64,000 nucleotides of DNA from Vibrio splendidus (GCF_001557875.1 NZ_LNRF01000001.1:496001-560000), one strand, 5' to 3'. Shown: positions 19,961 through 29,227, counted from the first letter of the stretch. Program-made: numbers and translations. Notes: generated from the sequence alone by a model not told the origin.

Positions 19961-20656
19961 ATGAAAACGATCGGTTTGCTCGGCGGTATGAGTTGGGAGT
20001 CGACAGTGAGCTACTACAAATCCATCAACGAGGGTGTTAAAGCGATCCTTGGTGGGCTCAATTCTGCAAAGGTTTGTATGTACAGCGTGAACTTCGATGA
20101 GATAGAAAAGCTCCAACATCAAGGTCGTTGGGAAGAGACGGCAGACATCTTATCGGAAGCGGCTCTATCTGTTGAAAAAGGAGGGGCGGACTTCATTCTT
20201 ATCTGTACTAATACCATGCATAAGGTCGTTCCTGAAATAGAAGAAAAGATCACGGTTCCTATCTTGCACATCGCTGATACCACCGCGCAGAAGCTGCTGG
20301 AGCAGGGCGTGAAGAAAGTAGGATTACTCGGTACCGCTTTCACGATGGAACAAGATTTCTATAAAGGGCGCCTGACTAACAAGTTCGGTATTGATGTTGT
20401 TATTCCTGATGAGAGTGACCGACAGAAAGTGCACAACATCATTTATCAAGAGCTGTGTCGAGGCGAAGTAAAAAAAGAGTCTCGAGATGTATATCGTCAA
20501 ATCATCGAGAAGCTAAGCCAGCAAGGTGCTGAAGCCGTTATTTTGGGATGTACTGAAATAGCCCTGCTGATTCAGCAACAACATACCGATGTGCCTCTGT
20601 TTGATACCACTGCCATCCATGCAGAAGCGGCAGTGCGTTTGGCGACTAGTGACTAA
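19961..20656 (+). CDS. Aspartate/glutamate racemase family protein
   Basis: The 231-residue protein starts MKTIGLLGGMSWESTVSYY, the usual start of the YgeA-like Asp/Glu racemases. Both catalytic cysteines are present, in LICTNTMHK and LGCTEIALL, so two-base racemisation of an amino acid without PLP is expected. Relatives act on aspartate, glutamate or homoserine; which one here is not evident. An AAGGA precedes the start at a good distance. It lies alone. Confidence 0.88.
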   Translation: MKTIGLLGGMSWESTVSYYKSINEGVKAILGGLNSAKVCMYSVNFDEIEKLQHQGRWEETADILSEAALSVEKGGADFILICTNTMHKVVPEIEEKITVPILHIADTTAQKLLEQGVKKVGLLGTAFTMEQDFYKGRLTNKFGIDVVIPDESDRQKVHNIIYQELCRGEVKKESRDVYRQIIEKLSQQGAEAVILGCTEIALLIQQQHTDVPLFDTTAIHAEAAVRLATSD

Positions 20657-20894
20657 CATTTAGCGACTTGTTTTTTAGATCCTCGTCATGGCTCCACAAC
20701 TGTCCTCTTCCAGTTTTTGAACGATTTTTATTCAGTTGAGTGAAAGTTTTTTGTACAAAAGCAGGTCGTTAATTAATGAAGCGATGCTTTGTTCATTAAC
20801 CAAGGCTTTATCGGTAGGTAAGGCTTTAGTTAATGACTGAGGTATCTGCACTTAAAAGCACTATGCTTTAGTCATGACTAAAAGAGGATTAATT

Positions 20895-21014
20895 ATGAAA
20901 TGGCTTATCTTGTCTGTAACGCTATTGTTTGTGGCAGGATGCCAATCGACAGGCTCTGACACATCTTCACATGATCAAATGAATAAAGTGGATACGAGTG
21001 GGTGTAGTAGTTAA
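20895..21014 (+). CDS. 39-residue lipoprotein
   Basis: A reading frame too short for routine gene finding: MKWLILSVTLLFVAGCQS, with the lipobox FVAGC (Cys16), followed by a Ser/Thr/Asp-rich tail ending TSGCSS. AGAGGATT is an adequate ribosome binding site 8-14 bases upstream, and a good terminator follows at 21080. These three signals together support a real gene. It resembles entericidin-size or small outer-membrane lipoproteins, but no family is recognised. Confidence 0.65.
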   Translation: MKWLILSVTLLFVAGCQSTGSDTSSHDQMNKVDTSGCSS

Positions 21015-21079
21015 TCTCTTTTTCAGAAACACCTTTTTAGCTGCTCCGATAGCGACCCCCATAAAGAGTTATCCCCTAT

Positions 21080-21112
21080 AAAGCCTTGTTTTATCACAAG
21101 GCTTTTATTTTG
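21080..21112 (+). terminator. Terminator after the small lipoprotein gene
   Basis: AAAGCCTTGT pairs with ACAAGGCTTT (10 bp), loop of 6, followed by TATTTT. Confidence 0.75.
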
Positions 21113-21121
21113 CCGTAAACG

Positions 21122-21146
21122 AAAAAAACCCCTCTTTCGAGGGGCT
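21122..21146 (-). terminator. Terminator after the YadA-anchored protein
   Basis: On the minus strand CCCCTC / GAGGGG with a 4-base loop is followed by a run of seven T. Confidence 0.75.
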
Positions 21147-21171
21147 AAAACTTATGTTTTATAGGTAACTC

Positions 21172-22146
21172 TTAGAATGCGTATTGAACACCCGCACCTA
21201 GTACTGAATCATCAGAAGAGGCTGCAACAGTACCTGAAGCAGACCAACCTGTATCTTCAAAGCTGTGAGCAACACCGATTGCTAGTGCAGTTTCAGAACC
21301 TGCGTAACCAACACCAGCGCCGAAAGCAGTCATACCGTTTGTCACCATTGGGCGAGCGTTAACCGTTGCCGCGTTTAATGCTTGAGTTTGGTCAATACGA
21401 GTATCTAGGCGGTCAACTTCGCCGAATAGAACATCTACATCGTTTTCGATATCGGCAAGCTGTTGCTGTGTTTGAGCTTGAACCGTTTGAGAGTGTGCTA
21501 TCACTGAACCTGTAGAGTTCTCGCCCCAATCTTTTTCTGCATCGCGGATGCCATCAGCTGCTTTTTTAAGACCTTCTACGATTTTTTGGCCTTCCGATGG
21601 TTGTGGCTTTGAACCATCTACTGGATCAACGATTACATCATCTACAGGTGGGAGTTCAGCTACAGGAGGGTTAACTCCAACATCACCGTTGTTTGATTTT
21701 ATGTAAGCTGCTACTGCCTCACGACCAGTGCCGTCGCCACCGTGAATTGGGGTTTGATCAACAGGAATAGGCTTTACAATCACATCTGGTACTGGAGCGA
21801 CAATTGTATCGGGGATGCGGTGACCCAGTTCCGGAACGTGAGGGATAGTTGGCGCAGGTTCAACGATTACATCATCTACAGGTGGAAGTTTAGCTACAGG
21901 AGGGTTAACTCCAACATCACCGTTGTTTGATTTTATGTAAGCTGCTACTGCCTCACGACCAGTGCCGTCGCCACCGTGAATTGGGGTTTGATCAACAGGA
22001 ATAGGCTTTACAATCACATCTGGTACTGGAGCGACAATTGTATCGGGGATGCGGTGACCCAGTTCCGGAACGTGAGGGATAGTAGCTTCTGCGATTGCAC
22101 CAAAAGAAGTTGCCGCGATTACTGTAGCTAAAATTGTCTTTTTCAT
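21172..22146 (-). CDS. Small YadA-type trimeric autotransporter-like protein with duplicated passenger
   Basis: A signal peptide (about residues 1-20) is followed by two almost identical 78-residue units, each starting TIPHVPELGHRIPD and rich in Pro, Val and Asp. Next come a helical, probably coiled-coil neck (about 180-250, with LADIENDVDVLFGEVDRLDTR) and a C-terminal beta-barrel anchor of about 70 residues (AFGAGVGYAGSETALAIGVA, ending GAGVQYAF). This is the plan of a trimeric autotransporter adhesin, though far shorter than most at 324 residues. The terminal Phe suits outer-membrane insertion. The passenger is unlike classic YadA heads. The two repeats differ at only 2 of 224 bases, indicating a very recent duplication. 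Confidence 0.75.
   Translation of the reverse strand: MKKTILATVIAATSFGAIAEATIPHVPELGHRIPDTIVAPVPDVIVKPIPVDQTPIHGGDGTGREAVAAYIKSNNGDVGVNPPVAKLPPVDDVIVEPAPTIPHVPELGHRIPDTIVAPVPDVIVKPIPVDQTPIHGGDGTGREAVAAYIKSNNGDVGVNPPVAELPPVDDVIVDPVDGSKPQPSEGQKIVEGLKKAADGIRDAEKDWGENSTGSVIAHSQTVQAQTQQQLADIENDVDVLFGEVDRLDTRIDQTQALNAATVNARPMVTNGMTAFGAGVGYAGSETALAIGVAHSFEDTGWSASGTVAASSDDSVLGAGVQYAF
21626..22083. repeat. Tandem duplication, 234-bp period, inside the YadA-type gene
   Basis: Copy 1 at 21626-21849 and copy 2 at 21860-22083 match over 224 bases with 2 differences, both near the left edge (around 21652-21658). Ten non-matching bases separate the copies. The period of 234 bases is 78 codons, so gain or loss of a unit keeps the frame. 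Confidence 0.92.
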
Positions 22147-22323
22147 TTCATTACCTATAAAATATTAAAAGCATATATGTACGTATTAAGTTTTAAAATA
22201 AAGCCGGTTGACCGGCTTAGAAACGCTGTTCCGTTTCGATGGAGTGAATTATGGGTATATATACGAATAAAGACAAGCGATTTTTAAAAGAAATTTAGTT
22301 TATTTTATTGATTTATTATTAAG

Positions 22324-22788
22324 CTATTGATTCATTAGGGTTATTATTGTTGTACCTAACGCGGATTTTATTGCCGAATCTGCGTCTTCTGGACTCATGT
22401 GCTGCCCTAAAATACCTTTTAGTCGGATGATACCCTGAACTGTTTGCGGGCTAGTCTCGGCTTCCAGAGCACTTTGAATGAGCATTCTCACCAATGAAGG
22501 AAATAAGCCTCCACCTTGTATCGCTATATCCCATGAAGCCACAAATGCTTCTTTAGAAGAGAAATCTAATTGATGTGCGACCATTGGGAAAACACGTCCC
22601 TGCAGTGCTCTGCCAAAATCGACCAGTCGAGGATAATAATTTTGTAGTGATGAAGCGGTGACTCCGACTTCTTTAGCTATACGTCCATAGCTGATTGCAT
22701 CCCAACCTTCAGTAATGAAGATATTAAAGACAACGTCGTCATATTTCTTTTGTTTCTCTTCTTTCTCTTTTGCTGATATGCGTGCCAT
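22324..22788 (-). CDS. Short TetR-family-like regulator
   Basis: About 154 residues from ATG 22788, which has GGAG at a suitable distance; an in-frame ATG at 22815 lacks one. Residues about 15-60 look like a TetR helix-turn-helix (DDVVFNIFITEGWDAISYG, then IAKEVGVTASSLQNYYP). The C-terminal half (VRMLIQSALEAE, GLI-type helices) is shorter than in most TetR proteins, which are about 190-200 residues. The ligand and target are unknown. It sits about 180 bases upstream of, and on the same strand as, the YadA-type gene, so it might regulate that surface protein. Confidence 0.75.
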   Translation of the reverse strand: MARISAKEKEEKQKKYDDVVFNIFITEGWDAISYGRIAKEVGVTASSLQNYYPRLVDFGRALQGRVFPMVAHQLDFSSKEAFVASWDIAIQGGGLFPSLVRMLIQSALEAETSPQTVQGIIRLKGILGQHMSPEDADSAIKSALGTTIITLMNQ

Positions 22789-23069
22789 TCGTTTTCTCCA
22801 AATCGTTTTTGTCACTATAACGTATAAACACCTAATATCAACAAGGAGCTTGGTGCTCTTTGTTTAAAGAACCTTGCTAATGACTTTTTCTATGGGGATT
22901 AATCAAAATCAGTAAACCGATTCTCCAAATACATGTTGTAAATTTGTGAATCTGAATTGTCTATATTCTAGGCTGTGTACTGGATCTCATTTGTTATTTG
23001 AAGCACTTGCTAAGGTTAATAATGAAATGTGCTTAATACCAATCACTTTACTCAACTTAAGAGGTTTCT

Positions 23070-23306
23070 ATGCTAGGTGAAAATCACTCTCTTGTTCACG
23101 AATTTCCTGAAATGAAAGACAAAATTGCTGAGCTTGCTAAAACTGATGATGGCTTTGCAGAAGATATGAAGACGTACGACAACCTTGATAAAGAGATTCG
23201 TAAGCTAGAGCTGAAAGATTCACCCATTGATGACGGTTCGATGCACCAACTGAAACATGACCGTTCTGTACTGAAAGATGCACTGCATGCACGTTTAACT
23301 GGCTAG
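23070..23306 (+). CDS. DUF465/YdcH-family small protein
   Basis: The 78-residue helical protein begins MLGENHSLVHEFPEMKDKI and ends with the basic LKHDRSVLKDAL helix. Both are typical for YdcH/DUF465 proteins, which are widespread, very abundant in some Vibrio proteomes and of unknown role. AAGAGG is well placed before the ATG. A strong terminator follows, so it is a monocistronic gene. Confidence 0.88.
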   Translation: MLGENHSLVHEFPEMKDKIAELAKTDDGFAEDMKTYDNLDKEIRKLELKDSPIDDGSMHQLKHDRSVLKDALHARLTG

Positions 23307-23360
23307 TGGGCTGGTAATTCTGCTGATTAGCTAAATGGCTGCTTGTTGGTTTAGACAATA

Positions 23361-23384
23361 AAAAACTCCTTCGGGAGTTTTTTT
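23361..23384 (+). terminator. UUCG-loop terminator after the DUF465 gene
   Basis: AAAAACTCC and GGAGTTTTT pair over 9 bp around the very stable TTCG tetraloop, followed by further T. Confidence 0.9.
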
Positions 23385-23437
23385 GTTTTTGGCTTTCCCA
23401 TTTTTATCTGAACACATAAGCTTGGGTTTCTTTGGAT

Positions 23438-23470
23438 ATAAAAAAGCTTAGCGCGGGGGACGCTAAGCTT
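23438..23470 (-). terminator. Terminator after glpD
   Basis: AAGCTTAGCG (23444-23453) pairs with CGCTAAGCTT (23461-23470). On the minus strand the stem is followed by TTTTTATATCC. It lies about 40 bases past the glpD stop. Confidence 0.85.
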
Positions 23471-23512
23471 CATGGTTAATTATGCTCTTGAAACATGTTT
23501 GGGCTGGTGGGG

Positions 23513-25072
23513 TTAGCCTACTTGAGAAAAGCTCACTACCTTGCTTTGTAGTTTCTGTTTCAGGTAATCCGTCACCGCTTGCTGCTCGGATTCGCTCATG
23601 TACAGGCCAAGTTTGGTTCTGCGCCACAAGATGTCTTCGTCAGTCATTGCCATCTCTTCATTGATCAAGTAATCGATTTCAACTTGATAAACGCCATGCG
23701 CTTCGCTTGAGAATTGGATGCCTAGGTCAGCTTCGCTATTTGCACCTTCTAGTAGCTTCCATGTGTAAGTACCAAATTGAGTCACATAACGAAGTAACAA
23801 CGCTTCAGATGCCCAAGAGTATTTAGTGTGGATCATCTTCGCAAGCTGCTCTCTGCTGCAACTAAAGTTACCACCTGGAAGCGTGTCGTTGGCTGTCCAT
23901 GGTGCCCCCATGTTGGTTAGATGTGGCTCAAGCTTCTTAAGTGCCGCTTCGCCAAGCTTGCGATAAGTGGTCAACTTACCACCGAAGATCGAAAGCAGTG
24001 GTGCTGGATCAAGCTCTGCATCTAATTCCAGCGTGTAGTCACGAGTGATCGCTTGTGGTGAATCCGATTCGTCGTCACAAAGCGGTCTTACGCCACTGTA
24101 TGTCCAAACCACATCTTCACGACCAAGCTGTTTAACAAAGTGTTGGTTAACAATATCAATCAAGTAATCTACTTCGACATCATCAATGGCAACTTCGCGT
24201 GGGTCGCCTTTGTATTCAAGGTCGGTGGTGCCGATGATCGAGAACTTATCTAGGTAAGGGATCATGAACACAATGCGATTGTCTTTGTTTTGTAGAATAT
24301 ACGCTTGTGGTTCGTCATGAATGCGTGGCACAACAATGTGTGAGCCTTTGATCAAACGAATATTACGCGGTGACGCTTGCTCTAATCCATCATCAAAGAA
24401 CTGCTTAACCCAAGGTCCGGCTGCGTTAACGAGTGCTTTTGCTTTACGTTCAAAACGTTGGTTTGTCATTACGTCAAGGATCGTTACATGCCAAATACCA
24501 CCTTCGCGGTGCGCTTTTTCAACTCGGCAGTAGTTACGTACCTCTGCGTTGTTCTCTTTCGCTGCCAACACGTTGAGCAATACCATGCGCGCATCATCAA
24601 CCCAGCAATCTGAGTATTCGAAACCTGTTTTCATTTCTGGCTTTAATAGGCCCGATTTCGCTAGGTTGACTGTCTTACTTCCCGGAAGAGTGGTGCGCTT
24701 ACCCAAGTTATCGTAAAGGAATAGGCCACAGCGAATCATCCAAGCTGGGCGTAAAAATGGTCGATGAGGTAAACGGAAACGCATTGGCTGAGCAACATGA
24801 GGCGCTTTTCTTAACAAGACTTCACGTTCAGCGAGTGCTTCCGAAACCAAACGAAATTCGTAATGTTCAAGGTAGCGTAGGCCACCGTGGATAAGCTTTG
24901 AGCTGGCAGAAGACGTTGCAGATGCGAAATCATTTGCTTCGTATAAACCAACGTTTAGACCACGACCTGATGCGTCTGCCGCGATGCCTGCACCGTTGAT
25001 GCCGCCGCCAATCACGATCAAGTCTAAAGTGGAAGATGTACTGTTGTTTGAATTATTTTGTTGAGCACTCAT
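23513..25072 (-). CDS. glpD: Aerobic glycerol-3-phosphate dehydrogenase
   Basis: A 519-residue FAD-dependent enzyme. It has the N-terminal dinucleotide motif DLIVIGGGINGAGIAADASG, SSKLIHGGLRYLEHYEF, LVNAAGPWV, and the C-terminal motif GGKLTTYRKLGE. It oxidises glycerol 3-phosphate to dihydroxyacetone phosphate at the inner membrane, passing electrons to quinone. It is the last gene of the glp block and has its own promoter region, since glpR upstream ends in a terminator. GlpR-type sites may lie in 25140-25180. Confidence 0.95.
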   Translation of the reverse strand: MSAQQNNSNNSTSSTLDLIVIGGGINGAGIAADASGRGLNVGLYEANDFASATSSASSKLIHGGLRYLEHYEFRLVSEALAEREVLLRKAPHVAQPMRFRLPHRPFLRPAWMIRCGLFLYDNLGKRTTLPGSKTVNLAKSGLLKPEMKTGFEYSDCWVDDARMVLLNVLAAKENNAEVRNYCRVEKAHREGGIWHVTILDVMTNQRFERKAKALVNAAGPWVKQFFDDGLEQASPRNIRLIKGSHIVVPRIHDEPQAYILQNKDNRIVFMIPYLDKFSIIGTTDLEYKGDPREVAIDDVEVDYLIDIVNQHFVKQLGREDVVWTYSGVRPLCDDESDSPQAITRDYTLELDAELDPAPLLSIFGGKLTTYRKLGEAALKKLEPHLTNMGAPWTANDTLPGGNFSCSREQLAKMIHTKYSWASEALLLRYVTQFGTYTWKLLEGANSEADLGIQFSSEAHGVYQVEIDYLINEEMAMTDEDILWRRTKLGLYMSESEQQAVTDYLKQKLQSKVVSFSQVG

Positions 25073-25147
25073 GGTTTTGACCTCTTTCTGAGCGAACGAG
25101 CATTTTAGAACATAATTGAATCCTATATGAACTTTCGTTTGCGGTCA

Positions 25148-25178
25148 TTTATTATTTTCGTTTATGCGCGTTTTATGT
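25148..25178. promoter_or_regulatory. Possible GlpR operator upstream of glpD
   Basis: The stretch contains TTTTCGTTTATGCGCG, sharing the TTCGTTTAT core with the better site upstream of glpF. The GlpR consensus of E. coli is ATGTTCG...CGAACAT; the match here is partial. It lies about 80-100 bases before the glpD start. Confidence 0.35.
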
Positions 25179-25189
25179 GATTTGGGCAT

Positions 25190-25220
25190 AAAAAAACCTC
25201 TGCTTATGAAAGTAGAGGTT
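25190..25220 (-). terminator. Terminator after glpR
   Basis: On the minus strand AACCTCT and AGAGGTT pair, followed by TTTTTT. It separates glpR from glpD. Confidence 0.8.
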
Positions 25221-25342
25221 CAAATAAGACTAATTCGAGCATAGAAGCGACAGTGACAGCGAGCAAGTTTTACTTTATTAACTTTTCTATAAAGAATGGT
25301 GATTCATTTAAGAAAGTGGTGTCACTGAGCTCTTGTTTTGAT

Positions 25343-26128
25343 TTATTCGCTCATAGGACGAGCTGTATCGATCACTTCTAATGGTATTGCCGAATCTTTA
25401 AGGATGTTGAGAATCTCTTCCGGTGGCTGCTTATTAGTAAACACCATGTGCGCTTGAGAGATGTTACCAAGCTTAACCATCGCGTTACGGCCAAACTTAG
25501 TGTGGTCGACGGCTAAGAAGATGCTGCGACTGTTTTCGATGATGGCTTGTTTCACACGAACTTCGTGGTAATCAAAATCGAGCAGTGAGCCATCAAAATC
25601 GATTCCACTGATACCCAAAATACCGAAGTCGAGGCGGAACTGCTTCACAAAATCGAGTGTCGCTTCGCCAACAATACCGCCGTCGCGGTTGCGTACTTCG
25701 CCACCGGCCAAGATAACCTTTATCTCTGGGTTCGGCAGAAGGATGCTGGCAACGTTAATGTTGTTGGTGACAACTCGTAATTGTTTGTGATTTTTATTGA
25801 GCGCACGTGCCACCGATTCTGGCGTGGTGCCGATATCAACGAACAGGGTTGCACCATCTGGGATGTGCTTAACCAGTTCGTCGGCGATCACGTCTTTTTC
25901 GTTGAAGTTAAGCGCTTTACGCGTGTTATAAGAGGTGTTTTCCGAGCTTAAAGGAATGGTTGCACCACCATGATAGCGACGAATCTTGTTGCTATCGGCC
26001 AGTTCATTGAGGTCTCGTCTGATGGTTTGTGGGCTGACATCGAACTTTTCAACGAGCTCTTCGGTGCTCACATATCCTTGTGTTTTTACCAGATCTACAA
26101 TCTGCTGGTGTCTTGGTATCTGCTTCAC
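25343..26128 (-). CDS. glpR: Glycerol-3-phosphate regulon repressor, DeoR family
   Basis: The 261-residue protein has an N-terminal DeoR helix-turn-helix (RHQQIVDLVKTQGYVSTEEL, then FDVSPQTIRRDLNELAD) and the sugar-phosphate sensor domain with DGATLFVDIGTTPE, VTNNINVA and LAVDHTKFGRNAM. Context between glpFK and glpD identifies it as GlpR, released from DNA by glycerol 3-phosphate. A terminator lies on each side, so it is its own transcription unit. Confidence 0.93.
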   Translation of the reverse strand: MKQIPRHQQIVDLVKTQGYVSTEELVEKFDVSPQTIRRDLNELADSNKIRRYHGGATIPLSSENTSYNTRKALNFNEKDVIADELVKHIPDGATLFVDIGTTPESVARALNKNHKQLRVVTNNINVASILLPNPEIKVILAGGEVRNRDGGIVGEATLDFVKQFRLDFGILGISGIDFDGSLLDFDYHEVRVKQAIIENSRSIFLAVDHTKFGRNAMVKLGNISQAHMVFTNKQPPEEILNILKDSAIPLEVIDTARPMSE

Positions 26129-26296
26129 TTAACTTACCACTCCCTGCGCGCAAAGGGCTCTAGCGCGTCAAAATCGAAAATATAAACTCACGCTATTGTG
26201 CTCGAATTGATGAAAAGAGAGAAGTAATGATGGTAAGGAATCATGTCTAAACCGCAAAAACGCTGGTCAAAATGTGGAATTTAAGCCTGAAACGCA

Positions 26297-26324
26297 AAAA
26301 AGAGCACAAAAGAGTGCTCTTTTT
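26297..26324. terminator. Terminator after glpK
   Basis: An 11-bp stem AAAAAGAGCAC / GTGCTCTTTTT with a 6-base loop lies about 100 bases past the glpK stop. It is symmetrical, so it could also act in the other direction. Confidence 0.85.
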
Positions 26325-26342
26325 AGTTTCGTTTGCTGAGGT

Positions 26343-26372
26343 TCGAGCAATCTAATCGATGAGATTGCTCGA
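26343..26372. other. Strong hairpin between glpK and its terminator
   Basis: TCGAGCAATCT (26343-26353) pairs with AGATTGCTCGA (26362-26372), 11 bp with an 8-base loop and no T-run. Together with the terminator hairpin it could protect the 3' end of the glpFK mRNA. Confidence 0.5.
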
Positions 26373-26420
26373 GTTCCTAGGTCAACGATTAATGATTAAC
26401 GATGAGCTGAATACTCAGTA

Positions 26421-27941
26421 CTACTCTTCGTCGTCATCGTGCAGCTCAGACCAAACCTGTGCACACTTGATAGCACGCTTCCAGCCTTTGTAACGGCGGT
26501 TACGTTTCTCTTCGTCGTGGTGTGGCATGAAGGTGCGGTTAAGAACGGCTTTGTCTTGAAGCTCGTCAATGCTGTCCCAGAAACCAACCGCTAGGCCAGC
26601 AAGGTAAGCGGCACCCAGAGCCGTTACTTCCGTTACTTCAGGACGGTGAACTTCAGTATCAAGCACGTCTGATTGGAACTGCATTAGGAAGTTATTCGCT
26701 ACTGCGCCGCCATCAACACGTAGGTTCGCTAGCTTGATGCCAGAGTCCGCTTGCATCGCGTCTAGTACGTCGCGCGTTTGGTAAGCAATGCCTTCCAAGG
26801 TTGCACGGATGATGTGGTTAGAGTTAACACCACGAGTCAGGCCAACAATCGTACCGCGAGCGTAAGCATCCCAGTATGGTGCGCCTAAACCCGTAAACGC
26901 AGGGACAACGTAAACACCGTTTGAAGAATCTACTTTGGTTGCGAAGTACTCAGAGTCTTCTGCGCCAGCCAGTAGTTTCATTTCATCACGTAGCCATTGT
27001 ATTGATGCGCCGCCCATGAATACTGCACCTTCAAGTGCGTATGCAGGCTCACCTTTAGGACCACATGCCAGTGTTGTTAGTAGGCCGTTTTTCGATGTGA
27101 CTTTCTCTTGCCCTGTGTTCATTAGAAGGAAACAACCAGTACCATAAGTGTTCTTAGCTTGGCCTGCTTCTACACACATTTGACCGTAAAGTGCCGCTTG
27201 TTGGTCACCCGCAATACCCGCTATTGGAATACGAGTACCGCCTTTACCACCAAGGTTCGTTTGACCGTAAACCTCAGAAGAACGCTTCACTTCAGGCATC
27301 ATTGATGACGGGATACCCATTTCATCAAGTAGCTTTTGATCCCAGCATAGGTCGTTGATGTTGAACAACATAGTACGTGACGCGTTAGTGTAATCCGTAA
27401 CGTGAACACGTCCTTGAGTCATCTTCCAAACCAACCAAGTATCAACCGTACCGAACAGTAGTTTGCCAGCTTCAGCGTCTTCGCGAGCACCTTCAACGTT
27501 GTCTAGAATCCATTTTACTTTGGTACCTGAAAAATACGGGTCAAGGACTAAGCCTGTATTGTCACGTACGTAGTCTTCTAGGCCACGTGCTTTTAGGTCT
27601 TCACAGATGTCTGCTGTACGGCGACACTGCCATACGATTGCGTTATAAACCGGCTTGCCTGTCTCTTTGTTCCAAACAATGGTGGTTTCACGTTGGTTGG
27701 TGATACCAATGCCCGCTAGCTCATCGCTGCGGATGCCTGCTTTAGCAAGCGCTTCAACCAATGTAGAGCTTTGCGTCGCCCAGATTTCCATTGGATCATG
27801 CTCAACCCAACCGGCTTTAGGATAAATCTGAGTAAATTCGCGTTGAGAAGAGCTTACGATGTTTGCATCGTGGTCGAGGATTACAGCGCGAGAGCTTGTG
27901 GTGCCTTGGTCTAGGGCAACAATGTATTTTTGCTCGGTCAT
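26421..27941 (-). CDS. glpK: Glycerol kinase
   Basis: A 506-residue FGGY-family kinase. [15 protein letters not shown] is the N-terminal phosphate-binding loop; [19 protein letters not shown] follows, then the two FGGY signatures ([17 protein letters not shown] and [15 protein letters not shown]). It phosphorylates glycerol to glycerol 3-phosphate. It is 59 bases downstream of glpF and shares its transcript. The C-terminus ends in an acidic DDDEE tail. Confidence 0.97.
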   Translation of the reverse strand: MTEQKYIVALDQGTTSSRAVILDHDANIVSSSQREFTQIYPKAGWVEHDPMEIWATQSSTLVEALAKAGIRSDELAGIGITNQRETTIVWNKETGKPVYNAIVWQCRRTADICEDLKARGLEDYVRDNTGLVLDPYFSGTKVKWILDNVEGAREDAEAGKLLFGTVDTWLVWKMTQGRVHVTDYTNASRTMLFNINDLCWDQKLLDEMGIPSSMMPEVKRSSEVYGQTNLGGKGGTRIPIAGIAGDQQAALYGQMCVEAGQAKNTYGTGCFLLMNTGQEKVTSKNGLLTTLACGPKGEPAYALEGAVFMGGASIQWLRDEMKLLAGAEDSEYFATKVDSSNGVYVVPAFTGLGAPYWDAYARGTIVGLTRGVNSNHIIRATLEGIAYQTRDVLDAMQADSGIKLANLRVDGGAVANNFLMQFQSDVLDTEVHRPEVTEVTALGAAYLAGLAVGFWDSIDELQDKAVLNRTFMPHHDEEKRNRRYKGWKRAIKCAQVWSELHDDDEE

Positions 27942-28000
27942 GGTAAGAATCCTTTTTCTTTTGTTATTTATATTTTAGTAAATGTAGGGGCGCTTAGTGA

Positions 28001-28855
28001 TTAAGCTTGAGCTTGTTCAGCTTCTTGTTCTGTTTCACATTGGTTTGGAATTGTGCAGCCTTGGCCTTCAATAGGTAGGTAAGCACCGATAACACGTGGG
28101 TACAACCAGCCACCAAAACATGCACCCGCAATTGGAGCAAGGATTGGTACGATGAAGTAAGGAATATCACGAGCACCTGTTAGTGCGAAATCCCAACCTG
28201 CAAAGTAAGCGAACAGTTTTGGTCCGAAGTCACGAGCAGGGTTCATTGCAAAGCCAGTCAGTGGACCTAAAGAACCACCGATAACTGCGATAAGAATACC
28301 GATCAGTAGCGGGTTCATTGCGCCGCGAGATGCTCCATTGTTCTCATCACCTAACGCTAAGATGGCAAACATCAACACTGCAGTAATCACGAATTCCACA
28401 GCAAAAGCGCCGAAGAAAGAGAGTGAAGCATGTGGGTAAGTCGAGAAGATACCAGCAGTTGATAGTGCGTCTTGGCTGCTACGAACAAAGTTGTGTGCGA
28501 TTTCGTAGTCAGTAAATAGGTTGCTGTACAGGCTGTAAACCAATGCTGCAGAGCAGAAAGCGCCAAGCAGTTGCGAAATGATGTAAGGCAGCACTTTCGC
28601 TTTATCAAAGCCATGGAACATGGCCAGTGCAATCGTTACGGCTGGGTTGATGTGTGCGCCTGACACGCCGGCAGTACAGTAAATTGCAATCGCAACACCG
28701 AAGCCCCAGATGATGCTGATTTCCCATTGTCCGAATGTTGCACCGGTTAGTACCAGTGCAGCCACACAGCCAACGCCAAAGAATATGAGTAATCCTGTAC
28801 CGATAAATTCAGCCAAGCATTGCCCAAATAAAGAAGGGTGTTTGTTTGTTGTCAT
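28001..28855 (-). CDS. glpF: Glycerol uptake facilitator (aquaglyceroporin)
   Basis: The 284-residue membrane protein has six hydrophobic helices and the two aquaporin half-helix motifs, SGAHINPAVT and FAMNPARDFGP; the Asp in the second is typical for glycerol channels. It passes glycerol across the inner membrane; glpK then traps it. It is the first gene of the glpFK unit, with a control region upstream that carries GlpR-like sites. Confidence 0.95.
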   Translation of the reverse strand: MTTNKHPSLFGQCLAEFIGTGLLIFFGVGCVAALVLTGATFGQWEISIIWGFGVAIAIYCTAGVSGAHINPAVTIALAMFHGFDKAKVLPYIISQLLGAFCSAALVYSLYSNLFTDYEIAHNFVRSSQDALSTAGIFSTYPHASLSFFGAFAVEFVITAVLMFAILALGDENNGASRGAMNPLLIGILIAVIGGSLGPLTGFAMNPARDFGPKLFAYFAGWDFALTGARDIPYFIVPILAPIAGACFGGWLYPRVIGAYLPIEGQGCTIPNQCETEQEAEQAQA

Positions 28856-28910
28856 GTTCGAGTCCTTTTTAGTTTTGCTTATCTAGCACGCGTATTGTGC
28901 ATAAATTTGC

Positions 28911-29035
28911 GAACTCGAAAATAAACGAACATCAAAAGTGAGCGTTTGAGCATAAAATTGTTAATTAAAGTCACTTGAAATGTTAATCCGAACACTTTTG
29001 CTCGGAAAAGATGCTCGCATGAACGTCATTGTTCG
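28911..29035. promoter_or_regulatory. Cluster of GlpR-like sites upstream of glpF
   Basis: The best match is 28911-28932, GAACTCGAAAATAAACGA followed by ACAT, whose reverse strand begins ATGTTCGTTTA, one full GlpR half-site. Further related elements are GAGCGTTTGAGCAT (28942-28955) and ATGCTCGCATGAAC (around 29010-29024). GlpR of E. coli uses several adjacent sites in the same way. Individual sites are approximate. Confidence 0.5.
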
Positions 29036-29227
29036 AATGGATGTGTTTCGAGGTCGCTAAAACTACCTGTATGTAAACGGATGCACAACTGGTACGAGGA
29101 GTTTATGTTTGGATTTGTGATGCTACTTCGTGAGTGGTTGATAATTAGACTTAATTAGGAAGGGTTGTGTGATGTTTTTGCTATGTAACAAGGGCGTTAA
29201 TCAATGAGCTTATATGCATAAATGAAT

